Assembly (NCBI GenBank): GCA_025358945.1 | Contig: JANYHS010000211.1 | Span: forward strand, 1 to 34,522 | Length of the DNA stretch: 34,522 bases | Direction: 5' to 3' | From: Acidobacteriota bacterium | GTDB taxonomy: Bacteria; Acidobacteriota; Vicinamibacteria; Vicinamibacterales; CAVVIG01 | In this document: piece after piece, positions 1 to 7,602 of the stretch | Position numbering within the stretch: the first letter of the stretch is position 1 | Layout of the letters: every line of letters begins with the position of its first letter | Position numbers and translations under genes: made by a program | Notes under the pieces: generated by a model | Database searches by the model: none | Seen by the model: the letters and a program-made list of their open reading frames with translations, nothing else | Told to the model about the DNA's origin: nothing

Positions 1-678
1 CGATTACTCATCGTCGAAGACGAACAGGACATCGCCGAACTCATCAAGCACACCCTCGAGCGCGGGGGTGAGACCGACGCGCAGATCGTCGGATCGGGCG
101 ACGCCGCGCTGAAGGCGGTCACCGAGCGGGTGCCCGACCTCATCATCCTGGACCTCAACATCCCCGCAGTCGGCGGCCTGGAAGTCTGCCGCATCCTGCG
201 ATCGCGTGCGGACGTGCCGCACGTGCCGATCATCATGCTGACGGCGCGCACCAGCGAGGACGACCGCGTGGCCGGACTCGAACACGGCGCCGACGACTAC
301 GTCACCAAGCCGTTCAGCCTCCGGGAGCTGACCGCGCGCGTCCGCGCGGCGCTGCGGCGCGGCCCCGCCGCCGAATCGAAGCGGCAAGGCCGCTACCAGG
401 GCGCGCGCCTGAACGCCGACTTCGAGGCCGTCGCCATCGCCGTGGACGGCGCCCCCGTCCGCCTGACCCGCCGCGAGTTCGAACTCCTGCAGTACCTCGT
501 GAGCAACAAGAACCGCGTCGTGTCCAGGGACCGGCTGCTGGAGCGCGTCTGGGGCTACGAACGCCTGGTCGAAACGCGCTCGGTCGACGTCCACGTGGGA
601 CGCCTGCGGAGCAAGCTGCGCACTGCCGGCCACCAGATCGAAACCGTCGTCGGCCTGGGGTACCGGTTCGTCGATTGA
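1..678 (+). CDS. phoB: PhoB-type response regulator (5' truncated by window)
   Basis: OmpR/PhoB-family DNA-binding response regulator. The reading frame is open from base 1 (RLLIVEDEQD...), so only the first few residues are missing. The receiver domain occupies about residues 1-115, with the acidic pair in VEDE, the phosphoacceptor Asp at about window codon 51 (ILDLNIP) and the conserved Lys in DYVTKPF. The C-terminal winged helix (about 135-225) has LTRREFELLQYL and ends VVGLGYRFVD. The domain order and ending are standard for the family. Calling it PhoB rests on the same-strand neighbours pstB, phoU and ppx; the partner kinase is not in the window. The ORF track begins at a later start (130) because the true start lies outside. 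The OmpR-family call is secure; the phosphate role is inferred from context. Confidence 0.85.
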   Translation, partial: RLLIVEDEQDIAELIKHTLERGGETDAQIVGSGDAALKAVTERVPDLIILDLNIPAVGGLEVCRILRSRADVPHVPIIMLTARTSEDDRVAGLEHGADDYVTKPFSLRELTARVRAALRRGPAAESKRQGRYQGARLNADFEAVAIAVDGAPVRLTRREFELLQYLVSNKNRVVSRDRLLERVWGYERLVETRSVDVHVGRLRSKLRTAGHQIETVVGLGYRFVD

Positions 679-753
679 TCCACCATCCGCACCGCCGCGG
701 CTGTACAGTTCGTCTTACGCTCGTGTCTTCGCGCGGGCGTCAGGAGGATCAGG

Positions 754-1185
754 ATGGCCGAACAGAGTTACAAGAAGCACGCCCGGTTGTTGCCCCCGTT
801 GCATTTCTTCGTCGTGCCGGTGCTGTTGATCAACGTGCTCAACTCGCTCCGCCATCTGTGGATGGTGACCAGCCAGCACAATGCCTTCGAGACACTGGTC
901 GCCGTCGCACTCTTGATGACGGCATTCTTGTCACGGATTCAGGCGCTGGCGGCGCAGGACCGCGTGATCCGACTCGAGATGCGTCTGCGCCTGCGCGGAT
1001 TGCTCCCGGCCGACATGCACGCCAGCATCGACGGCCTGACCACCCGGCAACTCGTGGCGCTGCGGTTCGCGGGCGATGCGGAGATGGCGGAGATCGTGCG
1101 CGAGGTGCTCGCCGGGAAACTGGCGACGCAGAAGGACATCAAGCTGCGCGTGAAGAACTGGCAAGCCGACTGGCAGCGCGTGTAA
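754..1185 (+). CDS. DUF6526-like membrane protein
   Basis: A 143-residue protein with two hydrophobic segments near the N-terminus (about residues 18-37, FFVVPVLLINVLNSL, and 45-63, LVAVALLMTAFLSRI), followed by a soluble, charged C-terminal half rich in Arg and Leu (RLEMRLRLRGLLP). This matches my recollection of the DUF6526 family, common in Acidobacteriota and of unknown function. The start is well supported: AGGAGG at 742-747 lies 6 nt before the ATG. It stands 75 bp after the phoB-like gene and converges on sixA. No catalytic motif is visible. The family name is from memory, so only the membrane topology is certain. Confidence 0.7.
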   Translation: MAEQSYKKHARLLPPLHFFVVPVLLINVLNSLRHLWMVTSQHNAFETLVAVALLMTAFLSRIQALAAQDRVIRLEMRLRLRGLLPADMHASIDGLTTRQLVALRFAGDAEMAEIVREVLAGKLATQKDIKLRVKNWQADWQRV

Positions 1186-1187
1186 GA

Positions 1188-1217
1188 AAGGGCTTAGCCC
1201 GCAGGGCTCAGAGCTTA
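1188..1217. terminator. Possible bidirectional terminator between convergent genes
   Basis: The 29 bp between the stops of the DUF6526 gene (1185) and sixA (1215) consist almost entirely of alternating GGGCT/AGCCC blocks (GGGCTTAGCCCGCAGGGCT). These can form a 5-bp AGCCC-GCA-GGGCT hairpin or alternative foldings. A weak T-rich run (TTATTTT) follows on the + strand. The position between convergent stops favours a terminator, but the stem is short. A REP-like repeat is the alternative. Confidence 0.35.
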
Positions 1218-1721
1218 TTTTCGGATGGCGCGGAGGATCTTCGTTGTCATCAGCCAGCGCAGATCGCCGGGGCCGGCGGGCGGCAAGTCGTCGATGTCGA
1301 TGCGGCACACCGCGCCTTTCTTGAACTCGATCGCGTGGCGGGATCCGATCAGCCGCGCGGCGAGTTCGCCCAGCGCGGGCTCGTGGCCGACCAGCGCGAT
1401 GCGCGTCTTGCGCGCGTGCTTCTCGAGATCGACGATGACGGCCTGGTAACTGCCGTCGGTGGCCAGCGAGTCGACATTCAACAGGGACGGGCGGGGTTCA
1501 AGCGCGCTGGCGACGATCTCCGCGGTTTGACGCGCGCGGACAAGCGGGCTCGACAGCACGACATCCACCGACACGCCGAGGCGCGCGAGCCCGCGCGCCG
1601 CCTTCCGCATCTGCGACATCCCCGTGTCCGTCAACGGCCGCTTGGCATCGTCGGGCCACGCCTCGCCGCGTTCCTCGGCCAGACCGTGGCGAATCAAATA
1701 GAGCTGGTAGGGTCCAGGCAT
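1215..1721 (-). CDS. sixA: SixA-type phosphohistidine phosphatase
   Basis: A 168-residue histidine phosphatase. The catalytic RHG triplet is at residues 11-13 (YLIRHGLAEE), with SSPLVRARQTAE at about 58-68 and the second histidine motif GHEP at 112-115. SixA removes phosphate from phosphohistidine in phosphotransfer proteins in E. coli; the substrate here is unknown. The length fits the family (about 160 residues). Its start lies 3 bp after the stop of the CHAD gene, so the two are almost certainly co-transcribed. SixA, CHAD and Ppx commonly cluster, which suggests a shared role in phosphate or polyphosphate metabolism (inference). Confidence 0.88.
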   Translation of the reverse strand: MPGPYQLYLIRHGLAEERGEAWPDDAKRPLTDTGMSQMRKAARGLARLGVSVDVVLSSPLVRARQTAEIVASALEPRPSLLNVDSLATDGSYQAVIVDLEKHARKTRIALVGHEPALGELAARLIGSRHAIEFKKGAVCRIDIDDLPPAGPGDLRWLMTTKILRAIRK

Positions 1722-1724
1722 CGC

Positions 1725-2639
1725 TTATCCTGCGCGGCGCGTCTGCGTGCGCGCGGCGGACAGTTTCGGATCAGCGCTGCACTGTTCGGCGAGCGCATCG
1801 AGCGCAGGGCGCATGCGCATGTACCGGGCGTGCAGCCGCCGGCACTCGTCCTCGATCGAGAGAATGACGATGTCGAGATCGCGCCAGACGGTGACGCTCG
1901 GCGGCGCCAGCGACGCCTGCGTCTGGCGCACACGGTCGAGCAACACCTGCAGGTCGTGCATGCGGCCGAGCAGATCCTGGCCGCGCGTCAGCGCGCGCAG
2001 ATCGGCGGCGTGCCGCGCGCTCGAGGCCTCGACCGCCAGTTCGACGGTGTAGCGCAGTTTCTTCACCGCGATGCGAACCGCGTGCAGGCGTTCGGGCAGA
2101 TACAGCGCGCCCGCGTCAGCGATGGCGCCAGACAAGCGCGACGCGCGCCGCGACACGCGTGCATCAATCGCCCAGCGCCAGCTGCGCGCCGACGCTTTCG
2201 ACGAAGACGCTTCTCTCTCCTGAAGATCAGCGGCCACGCGGTCGAGCTTGCGGGCCAGGCGCGTCATCTCGGCGATGGGAGTGTGCGCGAACAGTTTCTT
2301 TCGCGCCTCGTCGCGGGCCTTGGAAATCGCGACGCCAACGCGGCCCAGCGCGCCGCTTCCCGGGCGGCGAGAAACATGCATCTCGTCGATGAGGAGCACC
2401 AGCACGTCCAGTTCGCGGACGGTCCCCAGGCGGCCGGTGATCTTGCGCAGGCGGCGAGTCAGCTTCCGGGCGGCGGGGCCTTCGAGTTGCAGAATCGGCA
2501 TCAGTTCGCGGAGGCGCCGCGAGGCCACGCGGGCCTGATGCAGCGACGGCACGTCGCCCTTGCCGATTCCCCGGAGCACGCGGGTGAACCGGTCGAGGCG
2601 TTTTCTGAGCAATTCCGATCGGGTCGTGGAAACGGGCAT
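1725..2639 (-). CDS. CHAD-domain protein (polyphosphate-associated)
   Basis: The gene starts at ATG 2639 (MPVSTTRSELLRKRL) and encodes 304 residues. The ORF track extends it to 912 residues, but the extra upstream part is only antisense to ppx. The protein is helical and rich in Arg/Lys. It carries the conserved CHAD signatures HQARVASRRLREL near residue 33 and the repeated half HAVRIAVKKLRYTVEL near residue 200, consistent with the two four-helix bundles of the family. CHAD domains are reported to bind inorganic polyphosphate through conserved His and basic residues. No CYTH domain is attached. A perfect TATAAT lies 28 nt upstream. The gene is divergent from ppx (48 bp between starts) and 3 bp upstream of sixA. 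Confidence 0.85.
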   Translation of the reverse strand: MPVSTTRSELLRKRLDRFTRVLRGIGKGDVPSLHQARVASRRLRELMPILQLEGPAARKLTRRLRKITGRLGTVRELDVLVLLIDEMHVSRRPGSGALGRVGVAISKARDEARKKLFAHTPIAEMTRLARKLDRVAADLQEREASSSKASARSWRWAIDARVSRRASRLSGAIADAGALYLPERLHAVRIAVKKLRYTVELAVEASSARHAADLRALTRGQDLLGRMHDLQVLLDRVRQTQASLAPPSVTVWRDLDIVILSIEDECRRLHARYMRMRPALDALAEQCSADPKLSAARTQTRRAG

Positions 2640-2687
2640 GATGTAAGGTCGACCAGCGGCGCCTTTTATTATAGTTAGAACGAACCT
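2640..2687. promoter_or_regulatory. Divergent promoter region, CHAD-sixA / ppx
   Basis: The 48 bp between the divergent starts contain the AT-rich core CCTTTTATTATAGTTAG in otherwise GC-rich sequence. Read on -, bases 2673-2668 give a perfect TATAAT for the CHAD gene. On +, TATTAT (2667-2672) or TATAGT (2670-2675) could serve ppx. No convincing -35 boxes are seen. ppx has no SD and would have a very short leader (under about 10 nt). Shared use of one AT-rich core by both directions is inferred. Confidence 0.5.
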
Positions 2688-4475
2688 ATGCGTATTGCAG
2701 CCATCGACATCGGCACGAACTCCATCCACATGATCGTGGTCCAGGTTCGCCCCGACCTGTCCTTCGAGGTCATTGACCGCGAGAAGGAGATGGTGCGCCT
2801 CGGCGCGGGCGGTCTGGATGGACGGGCGCTCACGCCCGAAGCGATGCACGCAGCTCTGCAGGTGCTGTCGAAATTCAGGCGTCTGGCCGAATCGCACAAG
2901 GTCGACGAGGTCATCGCGGTCGCGACCAGCGCGACCCGCGAGGCCGAAAACGGCGGCGAATTCCTGCAAACCGTCACGCAGCAGACCGGCATCCGCCCGA
3001 AAGTCATTTCCGGCACCGAGGAAGCCCGGCTCATCCACCTGGCGGCGGTATATGGCGTCAGCGTGCCGGGCGACACCGCGGTGGTGATCGACATCGGCGG
3101 AGGCAGCGTCGAGGTGACGCGTGGTGCGGGCGCCGCGATCGAACTCGGCCGCAGCTTCAAGCTCGGCGTCATCCGACTCACTGAACGCTTCGTGAAGACC
3201 GACCCGCTCGAGTCCCGGGACGAGCGCAAGCTGGTGCGTCACATCGACAGCGAAATCGGCAAGTACCTGCATCAGGTGGCGCGCGGCGGATTCGACCGCG
3301 TCATCGGCACGTCGGGCTCGATCCTCAGCATCGGCGCGGTCGCTTCGGCCGCCGAAGGCGTCGCGCCGGGCGCGTCCCTGCGCAACCGCCGCGTCACGGC
3401 CAAGCAGATCCGTCGCATCCGCAAGGATCTGGTCGCCATCGATCTCGAAAAACGGCTGCGCGTGCCCGGCCTCGAACCGCGACGCGCGGATCTCGCGGTG
3501 GCCGGCGCGATTCTCGTCGACGAGATCCTCAAGCGCCTGGGCGCGACCGAGATCACGCTGTGCGATCTGTCGCTGCGCGAGGGTCTCGTCCTCGACTACA
3601 TTGCGCGCCACCGCAAGGAAATCGCGCAGGCCGATCGGTATCCCGACGTCCGCCGCCGTAGTGTCTTCGAGCTGGCGGAGCGCTGCAACTACTGGCCGGA
3701 ACACTCGCAGCACGTCGCGCGGCTGGCGATCGGTCTGTTCGATCAGACGCGCGCGATTCATGGACTCACTGATCACGAGCGCGAGTGGCTCGAGTACGCC
3801 GCGATTCTCCACGACGTCGGCGTCCACATCAGCTACGAAGGTCACCACAAGCACTCGTACTATCTCGTCACCCACGGCGATCTGCGCGGCTTCGAGCCGG
3901 ACGAGATCGAAGCGATTGCCCTCGTCGCCCGCTATCACCGGCAGGCGACGCCCAAGCGGAAGCACGACGGCTTCCGCAATCTTGGCCGCCGCACACGGCG
4001 GACCGTGCGCACGCTTGCCGCAATCCTGCGGCTGGCGGAAAGCCTCGACCGCAGTCACGCGCAGACGATCAGCGGCTTCGAGCTCCACGACCGCGGCGAC
4101 GACGACCTGCTGCAGTTGCGGACAACGGGCGACGCGGAGCTGGAGCTCTGGTCGGCCTCGCGGCACGCCGCGCCATTCGAACGTCTCACAGGAAAGCCGC
4201 TCCGCATCGAAGTCAGCGGCCACGCATATGCTGAACAACCTGACACAACCACACGAGTACCCGGGCAAACTGTTCGTCGTCGAGGGGATCGACGGCTCGG
4301 GCAAGACGACGCAGTTGGGGCTGCTGGCCAAGTGGCTCAGCGCCGCCGGGCACCGCGTCTTCGTCACCGAATGGAACTCGTCCGCCCTCGTGAAGGCGGC
4401 GACCAAGACAGGCAAGCGAAAAAACTCGCTCACCCCGATGACGTTCAGCCTGCTGCACGCCACGGACTTCGCTGA
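2688..4475 (+). CDS. ppx: Exopolyphosphatase / GppA-family phosphatase with HD domain
   Basis: Ppx/GppA family: hydrolyses terminal phosphates of polyphosphate and/or pppGpp. The ASKHA fold begins with IDIGTNS (residues 6-12). SGTEEARLI (108-116) carries the expected catalytic Glu and IDIGGGSVE (134-142) is the second phosphate-binding loop. An HD-type helical domain follows at about 325-455 (LHDVGVH near 374-380). Homology ends near residue 512 (LRIEVSGH), matching the E. coli enzyme (513 residues). The open frame nevertheless continues for about 83 residues to a stop at 4473-4475, overlapping the next gene by 248 nt. That tail is the out-of-frame sequence of the kinase gene and is Arg/Gln-rich. 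A TGA one frame away at 4232-4234 would give a normal end, so a frameshift or real readthrough is possible. Confidence 0.88.
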   Translation: MRIAAIDIGTNSIHMIVVQVRPDLSFEVIDREKEMVRLGAGGLDGRALTPEAMHAALQVLSKFRRLAESHKVDEVIAVATSATREAENGGEFLQTVTQQTGIRPKVISGTEEARLIHLAAVYGVSVPGDTAVVIDIGGGSVEVTRGAGAAIELGRSFKLGVIRLTERFVKTDPLESRDERKLVRHIDSEIGKYLHQVARGGFDRVIGTSGSILSIGAVASAAEGVAPGASLRNRRVTAKQIRRIRKDLVAIDLEKRLRVPGLEPRRADLAVAGAILVDEILKRLGATEITLCDLSLREGLVLDYIARHRKEIAQADRYPDVRRRSVFELAERCNYWPEHSQHVARLAIGLFDQTRAIHGLTDHEREWLEYAAILHDVGVHISYEGHHKHSYYLVTHGDLRGFEPDEIEAIALVARYHRQATPKRKHDGFRNLGRRTRRTVRTLAAILRLAESLDRSHAQTISGFELHDRGDDDLLQLRTTGDAELELWSASRHAAPFERLTGKPLRIEVSGHAYAEQPDTTTRVPGQTVRRRGDRRLGQDDAVGAAGQVAQRRRAPRLRHRMELVRPREGGDQDRQAKKLAHPDDVQPAARHGLR

Positions 4476-4929
4476 CCGGCTGCTCTACAAGATCATCCCG
4501 CCGCTGAAGGCCGGCATGATCGTGCTGGCGGATCGGTACGCCTACACAGCGTTTGCGCGCGACGCAACGCGCGGCGTCGATCGGCAGTGGGTCCGAGAGC
4601 TGTACAGCTTCGCCGTCCGCCCGGATCTGGCGCTGTATTTCCGCGTGCCGATTGACGTGTCTGTGGACCGGCTGATGGCCCGGCGCGTGAAGCTGAAGTT
4701 CTACGAGGCGGGCCTGGATCTCGGCTGGAGCGCGAACCCGCTCGAGAGCTTCCGCCTGTTCCAGGGCAAGGTGCTCGACGAATACGATCAGCTGGTGCAG
4801 GAGTTCGGGATGGGCGTCGTCGATGCGCGCGGCAGCATCACCGAACAGCAGCGGCTGGTGCGACACGTGATCAGCCAGCACCTGAACATCACACACACAG
4901 TGGAGAAGACCGATGACGAGCTCGTCTGA
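4228..4929 (+). CDS. tmk: Thymidylate-kinase-like P-loop kinase, copy 1
   Basis: A 233-residue TMK-family nucleotide kinase. The intact P-loop is EGIDGSGKTTQ (G20-T27). The DR(Y) motif VLADRYAYTAF is at about 100-109, and PDLALYFRVPIDVSVDRLMARR follows. The canonical enzyme phosphorylates dTMP. This copy carries a C-terminal stretch shared with copy 2 (FYEAGLDLG...ESFRLFQ) that does not resemble the usual TMK lid, so another nucleotide substrate is possible. The start ATG 4228 is chosen because EYPGKL, conserved in copy 2 (QYPGKL), must be included. The ORF track's longer version reads through ppx. It overlaps the ppx tail by 248 nt and copy 2 by 17 nt. Confidence 0.8.
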   Translation: MLNNLTQPHEYPGKLFVVEGIDGSGKTTQLGLLAKWLSAAGHRVFVTEWNSSALVKAATKTGKRKNSLTPMTFSLLHATDFADRLLYKIIPPLKAGMIVLADRYAYTAFARDATRGVDRQWVRELYSFAVRPDLALYFRVPIDVSVDRLMARRVKLKFYEAGLDLGWSANPLESFRLFQGKVLDEYDQLVQEFGMGVVDARGSITEQQRLVRHVISQHLNITHTVEKTDDELV

Positions 4930-5677
4930 CGCGCCGAACGAAGGCGCCAACGGCAACGGACACGCCGGCCGCTACTACGGCCAGGGCATTCCGTACCTGC
5001 CGCTCGATCAGTACCCGGGAAAACTGATCGCCATCGAGGGTACCGACGGCGTGGGACGCAGCACGCAGATCCAGCTGCTGCGCGAGTGGCTCGAGGTCAA
5101 GGGCTACGGCGTCATCGAAACCGGGTGGACGCGGTCGGAGCTGATGCAGCCGACGATCGAACTGGCCAAGTCGAGCAACACGCTCAACAAGCTGACGTTC
5201 GTCCTGCTCTACGCCACCGATTTCGCCGACCGCCTGGAGAAAGAAATCATCCCGGCGCTCAAGGCCGGATTCGTCGTGCTGTCGGACCGCTACATCTTCA
5301 CCGCGCTGGCGCGCGCCGGCGTGCGCGGCGTCGATCGGCAGTGGCTGCGCAACCTGTACGGCTTCGCCATCGCGCCGCACATGGTGTTCTACCTGAACAT
5401 CGACGTGAAGACGCTGATCGGCCGCGTGCTCGAGTCACGCGGGATGGATTACTGGGAATCGGGGATGGATCTGAAGCACGGCGACGACATCTACGACAGC
5501 TTCCGCGCCTACCAGCAGCGTTTGTTGAAGGAGTACGCGTCGATGGGCGACGAATTCCACTTCCGCACGCTCGACGCGCGCCGGTCGATCGACCGGATCC
5601 AGGACGAACTGCGAAAACAGGTCGGCATCTTCCTCGAACCAGTCGAGAAGGCGCCGGAGCCTGCGCCCAAGGGTTGA
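4913..5677 (+). CDS. Thymidylate-kinase-like protein, copy 2, with altered Walker A
   Basis: A 254-residue paralogue of the preceding gene, colinear throughout: QYPGKLIAIEGTDGVGRSTQ, LYATDFADRLEKEIIPALKAG, LSDRYIFTALAR and RGVDRQWLRNLYGFA all have counterparts in copy 1. The P-loop has Arg49 where the invariant Walker A Lys belongs (GTDGVGRST), which in most P-loop kinases severely impairs ATP hydrolysis. The DRY motif (125-127) is intact. A 30-residue Gly/Asn-rich N-terminal extension precedes the fold. It begins 17 nt inside the end of copy 1, so translational coupling is likely. A heteromer of an active and a modified subunit, or a regulatory paralogue, are plausible readings. Confidence 0.75.
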   Translation: MTSSSDAPNEGANGNGHAGRYYGQGIPYLPLDQYPGKLIAIEGTDGVGRSTQIQLLREWLEVKGYGVIETGWTRSELMQPTIELAKSSNTLNKLTFVLLYATDFADRLEKEIIPALKAGFVVLSDRYIFTALARAGVRGVDRQWLRNLYGFAIAPHMVFYLNIDVKTLIGRVLESRGMDYWESGMDLKHGDDIYDSFRAYQQRLLKEYASMGDEFHFRTLDARRSIDRIQDELRKQVGIFLEPVEKAPEPAPKG

Positions 5678-5734
5678 TCCAGCCCAGGGCATCCTCCTTT
5701 CTGCACCGCGGACGCTACATTTAACTCACAGGAA

Positions 5735-6604
5735 ATGTTGTGGCCCGCCTCCTTCGCTATCGTGTGGATGGCCATGATGATGACCGCGCCGCCCCGCGTC
5801 CATGCGTCCCTTCCCCAGACCCCTGGGCAGGAACCGGCCGTCGAGGAGGCCGCCAAAATCGACGTCACCGGACTCGATTTCTTCTACGGCGCCCGGCGCG
5901 TACTCGAGCAGATCACCGTCAAGGTGCGCCCGAACGAAGTGACGGCGCTCATCGGCCCTTCGGGCTGCGGCAAGTCGACGTTCCTGCGCACGCTGAACCG
6001 CATGAACGACATCGTCCCCGGCTCACGCGTCGAAGGCTCGGTCACCATCGACGGCCAGGACATCTACGCGGCGTCGGTGGACGTCGTCGATCTGCGGCGC
6101 CGGGTCGGCATGGTCTTCCAGCGCTCGAATCCCTTTCCGAAGTCGATTTTCGACAACGTCGCGTACGGCCTGCGCATCAACCGCCTCACCAGGTCCCGCG
6201 AAGAACTGGGCGGCCGCGTCGAGTCGAGCCTGAAGTCTGCGGCGCTGTGGGACGAGGTGAAAGATCGGCTGCACACGTCGGCACTGTCACTCTCGGGCGG
6301 CCAGCAGCAGCGCTTGTGCATCGCGCGCGCGCTCGCGGTCGAACCGGAAATTCTGCTGATGGACGAACCGGCGTCGGCGCTCGACCCGATCGCCACCCAG
6401 CGCATCGAGGAACTCATCTACCAGTTGAAGACCCGCTATACCATCGTCATCGTCACGCACAACATGCAGCAGGCGGCGCGCGTGTCCGACGTCACGGCGT
6501 TCTTCTGGCTCGGCAAGCTGGTGGAATGCGGCCGCACGGATAAGATCTTCACCGCGCCGTCGGAAAAACTGACGGAAGACTACGTCACAGGAAGGTTCGG
6601 CTGA
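5735..6604 (+). CDS. pstB: Phosphate ABC transporter ATP-binding protein PstB
   Basis: ATPase subunit of the high-affinity phosphate importer. It has Walker [10 protein letters not shown] (74-82), the PstB hallmark TLNRMND just after it, the Q-loop [19 protein letters not shown], the signature LSGGQQQR (186-193) and Walker B ILLMDEP (206-212). The H-loop is in [14 protein letters not shown]. The track start gives 289 residues, about 30-40 more than usual. Met codons at 5768, 5774, 5777 and 5780 are alternatives and none has a clear SD, so the start is uncertain. It is an orphan: pstS, pstC and pstA are not in the window. The stop overlaps the phoU start (ATGA). Confidence 0.92.
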   Translation: MLWPASFAIVWMAMMMTAPPRVHASLPQTPGQEPAVEEAAKIDVTGLDFFYGARRVLEQITVKVRPNEVTALIGPSGCGKSTFLRTLNRMNDIVPGSRVEGSVTIDGQDIYAASVDVVDLRRRVGMVFQRSNPFPKSIFDNVAYGLRINRLTRSREELGGRVESSLKSAALWDEVKDRLHTSALSLSGGQQQRLCIARALAVEPEILLMDEPASALDPIATQRIEELIYQLKTRYTIVIVTHNMQQAARVSDVTAFFWLGKLVECGRTDKIFTAPSEKLTEDYVTGRFG

Positions 6605-7287
6605 TGTCTTCACCCGAACAGCGCGTCCGGCACTTTCAGGACGAGCTCGAACAGCTCAAGGCGCGGCTCCTCGAAATGGGCGGGCTTGCCGAGGAGCAAG
6701 TACGCCTCGCGGTCAAGGGGCTGGTGGACCGCGACCGCGATCTGATCGCGCGCGCGCTGACGGGCGATGGCCCGCTCAACGCGCTGCACATCGAGGTCGA
6801 CAATCGCTGCTTCACGCTGCTGGCGCTTTACCAGCCGATGGCGGTGGACCTGCGCGCCATCGTGGCCGCGGTGAAGATCAACACCGACCTCGAACGCGTC
6901 GGCGATCTGGCGATCAACATCGCCGAGGCTGCGCGGCAGTACGTCGGCCACGCGCCGGTCAAGAAGCTAATCGACATCCCGCGCATGGCGTCGATCGCCC
7001 AGTGCATGCTGCGCGACGCGCTGGACGCATTCGTCCGCCGCGATACCGACCTCGCCCAGCACGTCCTCGACGAAGACGATGCCCTGGACGCGCTGAAGAC
7101 GCAGATCTTCCGCGAGCTGCTCACCTACATGCTGCAGGACCCGGTGACCATCGAGCCGGCGCTCGACCTGATCCTCGTCTCGCGTCACCTCGAGCGAATC
7201 GGCGACCACGCCACCAACGTCGCCGAGGACGTGATCTTCATGGTGCTGGCCAAGGACGTCCGGCACCACTCCGCCGAGGGCAGCTAA
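6604..7287 (+). CDS. phoU: Phosphate-signalling protein PhoU
   Basis: A 227-residue PhoU of normal length with two three-helix repeats. Each repeat carries the metal-binding pattern ExxxD: INTDLERVGDLAINIAE near residue 97 and VSRHLERIGDHATNVAED near residue 197. PhoU damps Pho regulon signalling between the Pst transporter and PhoR/PhoB and limits phosphate uptake. Its ATG overlaps the pstB stop (ATGA at 6603-6606 region), the classical pstB-phoU arrangement. A small inverted repeat follows 21 bp after the stop. Confidence 0.93.
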   Translation: MSSPEQRVRHFQDELEQLKARLLEMGGLAEEQVRLAVKGLVDRDRDLIARALTGDGPLNALHIEVDNRCFTLLALYQPMAVDLRAIVAAVKINTDLERVGDLAINIAEAARQYVGHAPVKKLIDIPRMASIAQCMLRDALDAFVRRDTDLAQHVLDEDDALDALKTQIFRELLTYMLQDPVTIEPALDLILVSRHLERIGDHATNVAEDVIFMVLAKDVRHHSAEGS

Positions 7288-7302
7288 CCGCCCCGCCAGC
7301 CT

Positions 7303-7329
7303 GTCTCGATGTCTCAGACGTCGAGACAT
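7303..7329. repeat. Inverted repeat after phoU
   Basis: ATGTCTC (7309-7315) and GAGACAT (7323-7329) form a 7-bp stem around AGACGTC. An alternative pairing is GTCTCGA (7303-7309) with TCGAGAC (7321-7327). No U-run follows, so it could be a weak terminator for phoU or an operator upstream of yacG. Function is not determined. Confidence 0.35.
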
Positions 7330-7368
7330 TCCGGTGACTTCGATCTGTCCACCGCGCGCCTCCCCCGG

Positions 7369-7382
7369 TATAAAATAGGCGT
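7369..7382 (+). promoter_or_regulatory. -10 element for a probably leaderless yacG
   Basis: TATAAAAT (7369-7376) stands out in GC-rich sequence and ends 6 nt before the yacG ATG. There is no Shine-Dalgarno sequence. A -10 box at this distance would place the transcript start at or next to the start codon. No clear -35 box is seen. Confidence 0.5.
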
Positions 7383-7568
7383 ATGCCGCCGTCGCTCTGC
7401 GTCTTCTGCCGGCGCCACCCGCCGGAGTCCGCGTGGCGGCCCTTCTGCAGCGAGCGGTGCAAATTGCAGGATCTGGCCCGCTGGGCCGATGGATCCTACA
7501 GGGTCGCTGCCGAACCGGTCGACGACGCTGACGAAAGCGAGAACGAAGATCTCACTTCTCAGTTCTAA
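7383..7568 (+). CDS. yacG: YacG zinc-finger protein (DNA gyrase inhibitor family)
   Basis: A 61-residue protein with the Cys4 zinc site C6-x2-C9 ... C22-x3-C26 (CVFCRR...PFCSERC), followed by the family signature [16 protein letters not shown]. coli YacG binds zinc and inhibits DNA gyrase. Length is typical. The last codons (LTSQF) are made from the heptamer repeat that fills the gap to gltA, so the C-terminus has been altered by the repeat. The transcript is probably leaderless, given the -10 element 6 nt upstream and the lack of an SD. Confidence 0.88.
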   Translation: MPPSLCVFCRRHPPESAWRPFCSERCKLQDLARWADGSYRVAAEPVDDADESENEDLTSQF

Positions 7569-7600
7569 TTTCTTACTTCTAAGTTCTTTAGTTCAAAGTC
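7551..7600 (-). repeat. Tandem heptamer repeat (GAANTNA family), gltA leader
   Basis: Read on -, this stretch is GAACTAA(A) GAACTTA GAAGTAA GAAATTA GAACTGA GAAGTGA: at least six 7-bp units of pattern GAANTNA. It covers the last codons of yacG and the whole yacG-gltA gap and ends 2 nt before the gltA ATG, leaving gltA with no recognisable SD. The same heptamer occurs at 9907, 26774 and 32688. Confidence 0.8.
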
Positions 7601-7602
7601 CT

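Noticed and set aside
675-2678. 667-aa plus-strand ORF
   Set aside because: Runs across the DUF6526 gene in another frame and antisense to sixA and CHAD; typical high-GC shadow.
2640-4463. Upstream part of the 912-aa minus-strand ORF (1725-4463)
   Set aside because: It is antisense to ppx and its protein is low-complexity Arg/Asp/Ala without any domain. Only the 304 residues from ATG 2639 are a gene.
5678-5734. Terminator or promoter between the second kinase gene and pstB
   Set aside because: No hairpin or convincing -10/-35 pair was found; co-transcription is more likely.
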